A DNA stretch of 64,000 nt from Epinephelus fuscoguttatus (lineage: Eukaryota; Chordata; Actinopteri; Perciformes; Serranidae), in NCBI RefSeq assembly GCF_011397635.1, contig NC_064756.1, positions 35,502,996-35,566,995 on the forward strand. Direction: 5' to 3'. The notes under the pieces are model-generated. The model ran no database searches. It was given only the letters and a program-made list of their open reading frames with translations, and was not told the origin of the DNA. The position numbers and the translations under genes are program-made. Positions 1-12,628 of the stretch are shown here, piece after piece. The first letter of the stretch is position 1; every line of letters begins with the position of its first letter.

Positions 1-75
1 GCTGTCATCGTTTTTGGATGAAAATGCCAAGCAGCCACAGGCAAACAGGAACCAAGGACACAGAAGCAGGTCTCT
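1..75. repeat. LTR fragment at the window edge
   Basis: These bases match 16637-16709 with few differences, including the run around ATGCCAAGCAGCCACAGG, and stop matching after the GCAGGTCTCTT motif. At 16637 the sequence lies inside an LTR-like repeat, so the window opens in a piece of the same family. The rest lies outside the window. Confidence 0.6.
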
Positions 76-1764
76 TCTTCCATCATTTTGAACTGATTAT
101 AATTTATTGGTCAAAAACAACTAGTCAAGATATAATAATGAAGATATGACAATTTATATTCAAAAGGTCAAAGGTCAACTTCACTGTGACATCATAATGT
201 TCTGCAAACATTTTCCTGAGCGTAATTTAACATGTTAACTCAGGAACAAAAGGGAAGACATTTGGTCAGACACTGAATTGGTGACACTAATCTTGGGTGT
301 CCAACTGTGCTGACTGTATAGATCTGTGCTGCCAGGCTGAAGATGTGTGACGCATCCATGTTTCCCCCCCAAAATACACTTAATATCTTTTATTAAATTC
401 CTTCAAAGGCTTCACTGCTTATATCGTCTCAGTGTGAACAGACATGGACATAAGCTGCAACTTAGCTAACAACTGTGAGGTTGTAAATCTGGTTTAGTGC
501 AACAGATTGTTTCTCAACTAGTGTTCATTAATCATTAAGTTGAGGATACAAATTGAGTTCAAATAGTGTTTAACAGGACAATCAACAATAAACAGCAATA
601 ATAGCTGATAGTTTTATTATCTAAACCACCCATTTAAACATGAAAGCAAAAGTCAGTTGACCTGAAGTGCTGATTTGGAGAAACTTTGCACAACTTCACA
701 GGATCATTTGTCTATGTGACAGTTTGTTTTGCAAAGTTTGCACTGTTGTTGTCTGGTCTGTTCACATAGTCACTAGCAGCAGCTAACACTGAGGCGTCTT
801 GGGGGAATATGATGGTGACACTCTGCAGACATAGTTTGTTTTTCTCCATGTGGATTTAGACTCCAGACAGAGCAGTGATGCTAATGAGCCGATCATCACT
901 ATTCTCTTCAGGCAAATAAACTCCTGTGAAACTCATTAAGAGTTCATCACTTCATTAATTATTTAAACTATCCTCTGTTGTTTTGGCTCTGAGTGGAGAT
1001 GGATGACTCAACAGGTAAAAAAAGTTTTTCATACTTGGAAAACTATTGACTTGTCTTGCAGTTTCTGTAAGGATTCAATATTGTATCAAAAACTATCATC
1101 AACATGCTTGTATTAGATTAGATTAGATTAGATTAGATTATTTTTTACACTGTATGATCAAATTGTATTTAAATGTCCAGTTACATTAACAACTTCGCAA
1201 CCATCACCAGAGCTGCACATTATACAATCAAGCACATCAGCATGATGAGATGTTCACAATGAAGATGCTAGCATGTTGATATAAGGTTTACCATCTTAGT
1301 CAGTAAATAGCTGAAGCAGATTGGATCAAGGGTTACACACGCTTCAAACAAATGTGATACACTATAAAAAGCTTAATAATTGTTTTGGTATGGCTGTGTC
1401 CGTGCAGACATGTTGTACCAAGATGTTGTCAGATTTGTGTTGTATTAAACATGACTTCAAATAAGATCAGCTGGGGCTCGTCTAGTTTATTTATTATTCA
1501 TCAAAATTAGGACTGACAAGAGTTTTTCCACATCAGTAAGGGGGATAAATGTTTTCACAGTTCATCCCTTGGAGACCGCAAATGTCCGTACTAAATGTAA
1601 TGGCTATTTATTCAATAGTTGTTCTGATATTTTAATAAATGTCAAAAATGTCAACCTGCTGGTGGCCCTGCAGGAAATTTCAGGGAATAACCAAAGACAG
1701 TAGGATTTCTCCTGAAGAGCATGTGTTGTTCATACATGCAATTATGAACCAAAAAGTGTCAATC
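76..1764. other. Non-coding 5' part of duplicated segment
   Basis: I see no gene here. Bases 165-177 read AGGTCAAAGGTCA, two AGGTCA half-sites one base apart. Bases 150-530 have a diverged second copy at 10050-10440, and 525-725 another at about 14535-14740. A short pentanucleotide array lies at 1111-1140. Confidence 0.6.
1111..1140. repeat. (GATTA)n microsatellite
   Basis: About six tandem copies of ATTAG/GATTA. Copy B (35757-35792) has one more unit, a typical slippage difference. Confidence 0.9.
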
Positions 1765-4261
1765 TGTAACAGGTGGTGTTTGGACCCAATAGCAGCACAA
1801 CAGAGACCAGAAACAGTTAGTAATAATGTGTATTGTTATTATTTAGTAGGTACTGAGCAGGGATTCAAAACAACACCTGGTTCAGTGCTACACTCTGGGA
1901 TAGTCTCTTCTCAAAGTTCTTGGCAGCCCAGCTGGTTTGGCAGGCTAATCCAGGCCAAGAGGTAGGCAGGTGAGCAGGGGTGCTAGCTCAACAACAACAG
2001 AAGGGGCTACTGCAGGCTATCTTACCGCCATTTTAAAGAGTAAACTCCTGTCGTCCTCTTCTCTGTTTTCCTCTCGAGATTAAACATCAGGCTGTTACTT
2101 TGCTGGTTGGCCATGCACAAGATGATGTCCCATCATATTACCTTCATCACCAAATGTAGTAGCCTATTCTTTCTTCAAAACACTGTGCACTCCTCTGTGG
2201 ATTCCCCATCTGCTTTATTCCTCGCACTTACAGATAACTTTAAGTAGAACCACAACAAACTAACTTCTAACCCTTCACCTCCAGAAGGTGATGGACAATA
2301 AATTCGCAACGGAAATCACTCAGGAATGAAGAGCTGGAAAATCGGTAGCACTTTATAATACAGCCCGTGTTTCTGACGTAACTCCCGTGTCTTACGGGCG
2401 TAACTTCCCGTGTCTTACGGCGTAACTCCTCTAAGACCTGCCGGGGTCTTACAGTGGAACTGCTACTGTCTTATGCTGTCACTCCCAGTGTCTTATAATG
2501 GAACTTCATGCGTCTTACCTTGCACTTACTGGGACTTCCCGGGTGACTCTCTGACATCTACCATGACATTTTGGGGGAGCCTATATGGTTTAGTTTCACT
2601 TATGACTTACAGTGTAACTCGCTATGTCTTACAGTAAAACGTCTTACAGTCCAACTCCTTTTGTCTTACCATGTAGGCCTACTTATTAAAACTTATAACT
2701 ATAAAATCAGATATGATTTACAGTTTTAAAATACTGCAATATGTAACCTGTTTAATCACACAATGACAACTTCAGAGTTATAAAATATCTTTATTCTTTA
2801 CCACGCAGACACCTGGTACTTACATGCTAAGTGCCCACTTCTTAGCCTGTAAGTACCAGGTACCGGGCTGTATTGTAAAGTGCACACTGTTCACCCTTCC
2901 TTACCATGCAGGTACCTAGTACTTACACTCTAAGCACCGAGACTTCTGCTGTACCTACCAGGGACTTTCCTGTAATTACCATCGACCTACAATGTACTTA
3001 TCAGGGAGCGGGCTGTATTCTAAATTGCACACTGTTCACCCTTCCTTACCATGCAGGTACCTGGTACTTACACTCTAAGCACCCGAGACTTCTGCTGTAC
3101 CTACCAGGGACTTTCCCTGTAATTACCAGAGACCTACACTGTACTTATCAGGGACCGGGCTGTATTGTAAAGTGCACACTGTTCACCCTTCCTTACCATG
3201 CAGGTACCTGGTACCAGGCAAAGTGCATACTGGTAAATAAACAGTCTCGGGTGCTTAGAGTGTAAGTACCAGGTACCTGCATGGTAAGGAAGGGCGAACA
3301 GTGTGCACTTTACAATACAGCCCGGTCCCTGATAAGTACAGTGTAGGTCTCTGGTAATTACAGGGAAAGTCCCTGGTAGGTACAGCAGAAGTCTCGGGTG
3401 CTTAGAGTGTAAGTACTAGGTACCTGCATGGTAAGGAAGGGTGAACAGTGTGCACTTTACAATACAGCCCGGTCCCTGGTACTTACAGGGGAAGTCTTGG
3501 GCACTTAGCATGTAAGTACCAGGTGTCTGCGTGGTAAAGAATAAAGATATTTTATAACTCTGAAGTTGTCATTGTGTGATTAAACAGGTTACATATTGCA
3601 GTATGATTTTAGTGTATTTTAAAACTGTAAATCATATCTGATTTTATAGTTATAAGTTTTAATAAGTAGGCCTACATGGTAAGACATCAGGAGTTGGACT
3701 GTAAGACGTTTTACTGTAAGACATAGCGAGTTACACTGTAAGTCATAAGTGAAACTAAACCATATAGGCTCCCCCAAAATGTCATGGTAGATGTCAGAGA
3801 GTCACCCGGGAAGTCCCAGTAAGTGCAAGGTAAGACGCATGAAGTTATGCCGTAAGACACGGGGAGTTACGCCGTAAGACACGGGAAGTTATGCCGTAAG
3901 ACACGGGAAGTTATGCCATAAGACACGGGGAGTTACGTCGTAAGACACGGGGAGTTACGCCGTAAGACACGGGCTGTATTATAAAGTGCTACCGGAAAAT
4001 CTTGCATGAGTGGCGAAGAACCATCTGGCAACAAGTGACTGAGAGGCATATGTGCTGGCTGGGAGTAATGACGAACGGGTGAACTGAGTTGGCTTGATGA
4101 GGTGGGCATGCCGGACAGACAGGAGCATGAAAGGCATAGACAGGTGATTGATTAGCAGGTAGGAGTTGTGGAGTGGCAGTGTGAGAGGAAAATTACTGAC
4201 CAAAGGCTGAATGATTGTTCATGCTGAAAAGAGCAGTGACCAGGAACGCAACACTGTGACA
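1765..4261 (+). mobile_element. Solo LTR (copy A), interrupted by a DNA transposon
   Basis: The element begins TGTAACAGG and ends CACTGTGACA, so it has TG...CA termini, and it is flanked by the 5-bp direct repeat CAATC (1760-1764 and 4262-4266). TG...CA ends with a 5-bp target duplication are the hallmark of LTR retrotransposon insertion. No internal region or second LTR is present, so it is a solo LTR. Without the nested 1658 bp it is about 839 bp, matching the 835-bp copy at 36416-37250. Open frames inside it are incidental. Confidence 0.7.
2344..3993. mobile_element. Non-autonomous inverted-repeat DNA transposon, 1650 bp
   Basis: The ends are inverted copies: GGTAGCACTTTATAATACAG on the left and its complement ending GTGCTACC on the right. 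The flanks are the 8-bp duplication GGAAAATC (2336-2343 and 3994-4001). Copy B at about 36985 has the intact empty site with a single GGAAAATC. Almost the whole element is a fold-back: left arm to about 3220, right arm from about 3240, both built of minisatellite-like units containing TAAGACACGGGGAGTTACG or TACCATGCAGGTACCTGGTA. There is no transposase. The 8-bp duplication fits a hAT-like mover; the ends are not diagnostic to me. Confidence 0.85.
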
Positions 4262-4726
4262 CAATCTGCTTGTGGAGCTAGCGAAAAGTCAGGGGACACC
4301 AAACTCATTAGAAGATATTGTCTCTACGTCTGAGCAAATCCAACCAATAAACTCTGAGGTATTTCAGTGTGGACAAAGTGGTGAACCGACTGACCAACAC
4401 ACCTACCAACAAACCAACACTGCCATTCCTTGAGCCACGCTGCCAGTATGGCGAAACAAAATGCAAAATATATTTTACTATATCCTGTACTGATACATTC
4501 AGGTGGCATAACAGCTCAACTACTCAAGAAAGATGGAAGAGGGCTTAATGTTTGCTGCATGACATTTACTGTACTTATGAAGAGCAACGCACAGCAGCAG
4601 GTTATTATGTGTGTTAGAACACCCAAACCCAGGGCGATGGCTCACTGTTTGAGACACATACCATGTAAAAGACAGGGGTGTCCAATTTTTTTTTTAAATG
4701 GGGGCCAGGTTATCCATCCATCCATG

Positions 4727-6300
4727 TTTTTTTTTCTTATTTTTTTTTAAAAGATACCTTTATTACTTTTTCAGTTTATACAAGAAAAGCATTTTACAAA
4801 AACATAAAAGTGCCTCATACTACACAGAACATGGTGAACAAAAAACCCCACACGGTGAAAAAACAAACTAATAAGTAAAAATAAATTCAAAGAAGATTTA
4901 TATGAAGTACAGAAATATGTAACAACATAAGGGAAAACAAACAAACAAAACAAAAAAAACCCCACTCCATACAACAGCATTGAAAGCTCAAATTGACAGT
5001 TGAAGGAAAACATAAGCAAATATCCAGGCATTACAGTGTTACCATATGGTGTTTGGTTTATACCAAAACTCAAGTATGGTTCTTTCCAGGAATGACTGAC
5101 CAGATAAGTCCACAGAGGCCCTTCTGTAGAGTCTGTGTACTCTCCATACCGATATAATTCAAAAGGGGTTCCAAGTTTTATAAAACAACAGAGGTATGTC
5201 CTTAAGCCAGTAGGTCATTGCTTCCAGAGGAATAAGTTCCATTATACAACATTTAGTTCTGGCCCTGCAATCTGATTGGTCGAGAGACAGTAAAACTGTG
5301 ATGATACTGGAGTACAACATCACGGTTATTTCACTGTGTATGTATCACTCCGCCTCACAGCTGATTGCAATCAACAATCAAATCAAAACTGACGGTTAGT
5401 GTCAGTTAGGTCAGAAGGAGCGTTGTAGGCTAATTAATTCATCCACTGTCAAACAGCCAAAAATACGGATTTATTTCCTAAAATAAGTTTTGAATTGAAC
5501 TATGAATGGTCATCAGAGGAAGATGAGGGAGAGGAGAAGCTGAATCCATCTGAGCACACATCCACGTTTGTCAGTGTTTCATCAGCGGAGCTCAATGACT
5601 TGGAGAAAAGCAACATACTGTCAGATCAGAAGGCAGAGTCGGCTGTGCCTGTGAAGCGACAGTCCACCATGCAGTCACCACAGACTTATTTCACCGGCTG
5701 CACAATTATTGGAAACGTGCAGATAAATGTGTGTAAAGATAAGTGCCTGGCGCACCATGTCTGCATTACATAGCAACGGTGACAGCGGAGTCCTGAGAGA
5801 ACTATTTTTGTTGGCGGAAGACAAATAAAATGCTTAAATGATCTATTTTGTTCTCATTTTTCAACATTTCTTAATCAGCCTTGCTTATTTAACTGTTGAA
5901 CTGTTGTATAAAAGCAATATCACACTCAAGGCCGTGATGTTGTACTGTGATATCGCCACGGCTGTGATTCGTCGTAGGCACGAGGCCGCAGGCAGTGCCG
6001 AAGATATCACAGCACAACATCACGAGCTCAAGTGTGATATTGCTTAATTATACCCTGTTACCACTGTGAGAGATTAGGAGGTTTGTCAGAGATCCACTGG
6101 AGTAGGATACACCGTCTGGCACCAAACAGAAGAGCATCAAGCAGTCATGTTGTTCAATTAGCTGGTTAAAGGATTTGACAGTGCCGTCAACTATGGATAG
6201 CTAATGAGGAGGACTAACAGCAAGTGACGATGATGAAACTGGTGACCACAATTTCACTTGGCGTTATTTTGGGATGTTCTTGTCTTTAAAGTCACTGTGA
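4727..6300 (-). pseudogene. Candidate retrocopy or LINE-tail remnant with poly(A) end (copy A)
   Basis: On the minus strand an AATAAA signal (4759-4764) is followed by a run of A (T run 4727-4748 on the plus strand), the layout of a retrotransposed 3' end. The upstream sequence on the minus strand (4770-5240, resuming at about 6050-6200) gives open but broken frames, including residues WKEPYLSFGINQTP, which I do not recognise. A separate repeat (5240-6050) splits it. The copy at 37735-39200 is nearly the same. It could be a LINE 3' end instead of a gene copy. Confidence 0.3.
5240..6050. mobile_element. Non-autonomous repeat with a short internal ORF (copy A)
   Basis: This block interrupts the flanking retrocopy-like sequence. 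Its right part is a strong hairpin: GTGATGTTGTACTGTGATATC at about 5935 pairs with GATATCACAGCACAACATCAC at about 6003. The left part repeats similar words (GTACAACATCACGG at about 5311). An ORF at 5495-5773 (92 residues, acidic N-terminus then FTGCTIIGNVQINV) is open here, but copy B at about 38479-38750 is shifted by single-base differences. I do not recognise the protein. I take the block as a DNA-transposon derivative of unknown superfamily. Confidence 0.45.
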
Positions 6301-6496
6301 ACAGCTCTCTCTCAGAGGGCTGCAGTAAGCTCCACAGAAGACAGAGTATAGGATTTGAACAGCATGGAGGATTTTGATGGGTAATATTCATCTTTACACC
6401 TCAGAGAAGTCCATTTTGAATGACATATATTTAATAACAACACTTTAATGGAATTTTGGCAGTTCCTCAAAGGCTTTGTTTAAAAAAAATATATAA

Positions 6497-7458
6497 ATGG
6501 GAGATAACAACTCATTGATTGGTGGTGAGTCTTTACAGTGGCAGATCGGTTACGGGTCATTATTGTGCAGCTCCTGGTGATGATTTTTCTTTGCATCAAC
6601 TTTTTGCTCATCTTAACCTTTTTTCAAAAGGAGTGTTTCTACACAACTACACGCTACATCTTGTTTGCAGTTACACTACTGTCTGATAGCTTTGTATTAC
6701 TCGTGACTGATGTCATCCTCATCTTAAACTATTTTCAAATTCCCATGCATGTTTGGTTATGCATCATCATCTCTTTTCTGTTAATTCTGCATCTTTTGAT
6801 CACACCAGTTACTCTGACAGCAATGACCCTGGAGCGCTATGTGGCCATATGCATGCCCCTGCGTCATGGAGAGTTGTGCTCCCGTCACAGCACTGTGAAC
6901 TGCATTCTAATAATTCATGGCCTCAGCTCTGTACCCTGTATTGTTGTCCTCTCTACTTTCTTTGCATCAGTCTCTCTTAGCTTTTATGAACAACACAGTG
7001 TATGTTCTGTTCAGATATTTCTTGTGCACAGGTGGCAGAAACATCTTAGGTCAGCTCTAAATCAGTTTTACTTCTTGATTATGTGTATTACTATTGTATT
7101 CTCCTATGTTAAAATACTGAAAGTAGCTAAAACTGCATCAGGAGAGAATAAAAGTCAACATGGAAAGGACTCAGAACAGTAATTCTTCATGCTTTCCAGC
7201 TGCTGCTCTGTCTCATCCAGCTGGTGTCCATTCATAGAAGCTGCTCTACCTCAGATTAATGTCAATTTGTTTAATACTGTCAGGTATTTTAACTACATAA
7301 TGTTTAGTCTTGTTCCAAGATGTCTGAGTCCTCTCATTTAGGGCCTCAGGGATGAAAAGTTTTTCATGCTATAAAAAATGTCTGCTTTGGCTTATGTACA
7401 AAAAGCATTTGGAAAGGTAGATTAATTATTTCTGAACAGAGAAATGTATTTATTAAAT
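6497..7458 (+). pseudogene. Odorant receptor (OR131-like) pseudogene, copy A
   Basis: A seven-transmembrane odorant receptor related to the intact gene at 19851-20783. The likely ATG is at 6497, but one base is missing near 6547 relative to copy B, so the body lies in the next frame (6538-7182). That frame shows TM3 with the MTLERYVAICMPLRH motif and TM5 with QFYFLIMCITIVFSYVKI. After ASGENK one A is missing from a run at about 7150, ending the frame early. Further on, two bases are lost near 7222, TAT reads TAG at about 7340, and one T is missing at about 7365. Copy B is intact at these sites. Either the gene is dead or this copy carries sequence errors. If it worked it would be a G-protein-coupled chemoreceptor in olfactory neurons. 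Confidence 0.85.
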
Positions 7459-10400
7459 AAAAAGCACCAGAAATTCTGCTGTGCATGTTGCAATTCACCC
7501 ACGTGTTTTCTTTATGACTAGTTTATTCTTATAATCCCAACTGTGATTACATTTCTTTTAACAATTCAAGCTCAGCACTGTTGTGCTTTTGTATTCTTGC
7601 ATCATTGTTCATATGAGGTGACTACTTTCAGGTTTTCTTTGCCCTTCATGTTAAGTTAGATGTAATATTGCGTATAGGCCCTTGTTATGTTTATACTCGT
7701 GTACTTCTGATCAGTCTTCCCTTAGATGAGTGAGCTTCAGTTGTCCTCATGGAATATACAGCTTTATTACAACACAAATATGATCTTAAAAAAAGCTTTT
7801 GGCACAGCACGTGTGCAATGACAGAGATATTCTAAAAACTTAAAGTAACATTACGTTCACTGAGCCTTGAACAGTGTATCCCAGGTCATACAGAATCACA
7901 CATCCATAGAGGAGAAAAAAGCATGTTGTGTAAGCCTTGGTCCAGACTGCTTGGTGGAAACAAATTTGACATACTGGATAAAGTGGACAATGTATTACAG
8001 GAAATAAATCATATGCCACATACTTACCTTTTTTTTCCCTTACATCCTTCACAAACTAAAATATATGCTTAACTAAAAATGTATTAAGAGAAAAACCTAT
8101 TAACATTTATCCACTCACACCACTGCACCCTTCTTTCCATTTTGGAGAACATACAGAAAATTTGTAGTACATTTAATCAAGTATGAAACTAAAAGATGCA
8201 TTGCTGTAGATTAAACAACAGGACAGTGTATAAAAAAGTTAATATCAACACGAATACAAAACACATTAATGTACTTTTAATTTAAAACATTCTGTATGAT
8301 GGTAAAACACTGACAGGGACCATTTTTCTGCACAATGAGTACTTCCTCCATCCTTTAAGTAAATTTATCTGATAATATTACAAGTGTAGTTGTGCAAAAT
8401 TAAAAGAGTGCCAAGACTAATGGCCTTCGACTCATGGAAGGAGCCCGTGCATTGGGTCACTCATGCATCTTGGATTTTCTCAAAACCAATATCATCAGAA
8501 ACCATTACTTTCCCCAGCACAGAGAATCTGCTGCACCCTTACTAGACCGAGTGCATTTTGACCTTCTTCACCTTTTGTTTTTAACATTTTGTTGTTTTTG
8601 CTGACAAAGAGAAAATCTAATAAAAGGATGTTTAGGTCCTAGTTGCCTCTGTCTGTGTGCTTTTGAGGCAGCATTGTACAACAGCCTGGGGTGTAGCTTT
8701 TCTTGTGACAACAACTTTGGCCATCATTCACTTTTCATCTGGTGCCATCGTCCAGTCAAACTTTAAACTTGATTAGTACTTTGGTCTATGACTGAATACT
8801 TCCACAACTATCGACACATCAGCATTAGCTAGTGCTAATTAGCAAATGCTAGCATACTAACTAATATGAACAGAGATGGCATACCTGGTAATCATTATGG
8901 CATCAGGATGATAACTTGCCATTGTGAGCAGGCTAGCATGCTGACATTAGCATTATCTTGAAGCACTACAGTGCCCAGGTTCAGCCTCACAGAGCCACTA
9001 GTCTGTCTGTACACTCTTAGCACTATTATGTGTTAGTCAAAGGTGCAGATTTCACAAGGTGCAAGATACAGAACATGTGCCCAATTTTTAATTAAGGGAA
9101 ATGGAATGCTAGTACCATTTTGCATTCTTACAACACAGGTAACTACAATAGATGTTTCCTCTAGGCCCGTGGCCACACCATCAAGTGTGAGCTTGACTTT
9201 CCAAGGGAAAAAGTTTGGACACCTTTGCTTCAGAGGAGGGCTCATCAACTAAAGGGCCAGAAATTTTCTAAGCTGACACTTGGGATCAGACTTTCAAATT
9301 ATACATGTATGTGGGTGCCTGTTTATGTTTTGAAATAACATGAAAAGATATATTATCGGTGGAGGGTCTGGGGACCCTACCCCAGGAAAAAAAATGTGAT
9401 TAAAACAAATTTTCTGCACTTCTACACCACCTGTACTCACCGAGATTAGTTCGCTTGATGGTGTTGTGAAAATCAAGGATGTATCAGTTTTGTACAGTAC
9501 AGTATGATTGGGTGGCCCTAAACTGAGAGTATAATCATAATAATCTGGGGAGGAATCTACCATTTGGCCTCCAACTTAAAGGGCCCAAACAGTTACATAA
9601 CTCTATTATGATGTTCAGATATGGAAAATACTGAATTATGTTACTGTTCTAACTCTTTGTACCCCACTCTCCAACATTATAGAAAAATTAAAAGCTCCTC
9701 TTTGAACAGACTTGCTGAGTTGGTGAGGCCCTATCTGAGAAATGCCTTGCCTGATGGTTTTGTGAGAGCATCCCCAAGCTTATAGGCAGGCGGGTAGGGA
9801 CCCTGCCACTGTGGTCCACACACACCCTTCCTGCAGTGGGGCAGAGTCCAGCCTTGTTGGGCAGGGTGAGTGTCCAGTACATATGGACAGCAGTGTTATG
9901 GTTTACACCCAGTCTGTTCATACAGGACATGTTGGGCTGTTTGTTGGCAACTTTGTGGTCAAAGGTCAAAGATAACTGTGACCTCAAAAAAACAGATGCT
10001 AATCAAATGTCTAATTGGATAAAATGGGTGATTAAATGAGTGATGACATTTTCCACACAAAGGGTCAAAGGTCAACTTCAGTATGAAATCATAATGTTCT
10101 AAAAAGTCATTTTTTCTGGGTGTAATTTAACATGTTAACTCAGGAACAGAAGGGGAGACATTTGGTCAGACAGTGAATTGGTGACACTAATCTTGGGTGT
10201 CCACCTTGAAACTGCGCTGATCGTATAGATCATCTGTGCTGCCAGGTTGAAGATGTGTGATGCATCCATGTTTCACCCAAAAATACACTTAATATCTTTT
10301 ATTAAATTCCTTCAAAGTTTTCACTGCTTATATCGTCTCAGTGTGGACAGACATGGACATAAACTGCAATTTAGCAAACAACTGTGAGGTGGTAAATCTG

Positions 10401-11018
10401 CTTTAGTGTAACAGATTGTTTCTCAACTGGTGTTCATGAATGTAGAGGAACAGCCTCTCTGGACTTCCCTTCAACCAGTATTATCAGTGAACAAGACAAC
10501 AAGACACCACCGGAGGGTCAAGTGTTTAGGACTCACCCCTGTATTTCCCCGACTGGACAAAAAAACTTCTTTCAGCCATCCTTAGGCCAAAAGGAGGTAA
10601 AAAGTCACTTGGGATCCCTCAAGTTTCAGATGCCATCTTAAAGTATCCAGCCTTGGGGTAAAACGCGGTGATGAACGACCCACTAGTTGTCGTGAGACAA
10701 TGCTTTTTTTCTCGGCCACATCCTGTCTATTCATGTAGCCTTGGGAAATTCCGCCCTCCTCTCTTACCAAATGTTTCTGTGTCACAGAATTGAAATGTCT
10801 GTTGGAAGTGAAATTATACATTTTATCCATATTATGTGTTTGGAGTTGTAAAATATAGTTGCATTTGTTAATCAACCTGTTTTCATGAATATGTGCTTTC
10901 TCATTTTGTTTTTCATTATATGTTGCCACTATAGGTTAGTCTAGAGTGTGTGTATTTGAAGCAATTTATACTTTGCTGATACACGTGGTATAATAATTGT
11001 ATTCATTTTAATTGGATG
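7459..11018. other. Intergenic sequence downstream of the receptor (copy A)
   Basis: I find no supportable gene. A stretch rich in GCTAGCAT/GCTAGTGCTAATTAGC words (about 8820-8960) is a common kind of dispersed fish repeat. AGGTCA-type direct repeats with one-base spacing lie at 9956-9968 and 10062-10074. Bases 10050-10440 are a diverged repeat of 150-530. Confidence 0.5.
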
Positions 11019-11022
11019 TTAA

Positions 11023-12628
11023 AGGGATAGTTCAACATTTTGGCAAATTCGCTATTGCTGTAATCCCTATAGTCATATGAGTAGGTACATTACCTTTAAT
11101 TGTCAGTGCGTGCTGTTCTGAGATCAGTGGGACAGTGCTGCCCGCTGAAATGGAGGTGAATGGTACAGGTCCTTCTCTCCCTCAAAACTAATCAAATACA
11201 CCATCAAATGACTCCAAAAGGCTCTAGTGGAAAACACATGGCTTGCGCATTCTCCACGCTATGAAATAATAATGTATAATTAAGTAACATTACGACACAT
11301 GAAGCAAATACTCGGAACTACTTTCTTAAGTAAACCACTGGGTGGAGTGACACAGTGCGTACCTGAGACAGTGCCGTTGTTATTGCTTGTAGCCATTAGC
11401 GGTATCGTCAGCTGAACACACCAGAAGGTTTGAGGAAAGTTTACAAGTGTTTTTGTAAATCATGGTTTACACATGTATTGTAAAAGGTTGCAGTAACAAG
11501 CCGAAGACATAGAGCAAAGTGAAGTTTCACGTAGTTCCAACCAGTAATACGGACAGGATGAAATAATGGCTATTTGTGCTGGACATCGACCCCAACACGC
11601 CTGTGGAAATGGTTCGGAAAATGTTTATGTGCTCCGGCCATTTTTTACTGGAGGACTACGCTGAAAGGATGGAGCGCAGAAGCTCAGGAATGTTTCAAAT
11701 GCTTTTCTTGAAAGATAGTGTCATACCATCTGTCGGCATCACAAAACGAGCAGACGTGGTAAGTGATCGTTATGTATCTTGCTCAGAAATCTCTCTGCTG
11801 TAACGTTACGTCCATGTTGAGTAACATTAGCCTACAACCCAAGCATGGTAAATAAGGCTAAAATGCAAATGTTGTTGTGGTTATGTTATGGATAAGTGCT
11901 TGCCCAGAGCATATAGTGAAGTGACTGGCATTACTTCTCATTGTTGGGAATAAACAGACTGCTAGGGAACATTTTATGTTGTTGTTCCCTCAGGAGTTGT
12001 GGTGATTTATGAGTGTGGAGTTAGCATGTTCTCCCCGTGTTCCGGTGATTATTTTGAGGCGTACTCTATATTTATATTGCACAGGTGTACCTAATAAAGT
12101 GGCCAGTAAGCCCCACATTTACACTACCGGCTCTGGCTCTCCTCAGCCCCTGGTTGCTCGGCAGCCTCAGCCTCTCTTCTTGCTCTCTCTTCCAAAACCT
12201 GTAACTCTTCCTCTGTATATTCTGGCTTCTTCTCAACAAACTTGTTGTTTTGATGACGCAAGTAACTGTACTAAACATATGCTGTTTGAAATCACTCCGC
12301 CCAGCAAGTACTGTATGTCTGGAATGTAGTTCAGGGTGTGCATTTGGCTTCAAAACAACTCTGTCTCGTAATATTACATTATTATTTCATAGCGTGGTGA
12401 ATGTGTAAGCTACAAGTTGTCCACAAGAGCGTTTTGGAGTCATTTGATGGTGTATTTGATTAGTTTTGAGGCAGAGAGGGACCTGTACCGTTCACCTCCA
12501 TTTCAGCGGGCAGCTCTGCCCCACCGATCTCAGAACAGCACGCACTGACAGTTAAAGGTAATGTACCTACTCATATGACTATAGGGATTACGGCAATGGC
12601 GAATTTGCCAAAATGTCGAACTATCCCT
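11023..12628. mobile_element. Kolobok-like DNA transposon (copy A)
   Basis: The element is bounded by TTAA on both sides (11019-11022 and 12629-12632). Its ends are long inverted repeats: AGGGATAGTTCAACATTTTG on the left and the complement ending GAACTATCCCT on the right, continuing for about 160 bp to GTACAGGTCC / GGACCTGTAC. TTAA duplication and a THAP-type exon inside (11462-11770) fit the Kolobok superfamily, whose transposases carry THAP domains. The catalytic part is missing, so this is an internally deleted copy. Confidence 0.75.
11462..11769 (+). pseudogene. THAP zinc-finger exon remnant of a transposase
   Basis: Read in one frame from the ATG at 11462, the sequence has the THAP C2CH layout: a CIVKGC pair near the start, a tryptophan (WLFVLD) midway, CSGHF for the last Cys and His, then a D-x-V-I-P-S-V end in place of the usual AVPS motif. 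Two in-frame stops (TAG at about 11510, TAA at about 11564) break it. The frame runs into GTAAGT at about 11769, a good splice donor, so it was probably the first coding exon. THAP domains bind DNA; here it would have recognised the element's ends. Confidence 0.7.

Noticed and set aside
2906-3265. Tyr/Thr-rich 119-residue frame with internal repeats
   Set aside because: It is a translation of the minisatellite units inside the fold-back transposon.
7840-8052. Minus-strand 70-residue frame downstream of the receptor
   Set aside because: It is not kept in copy B (40830-41040 differs by run length) and shows no recognisable motif.
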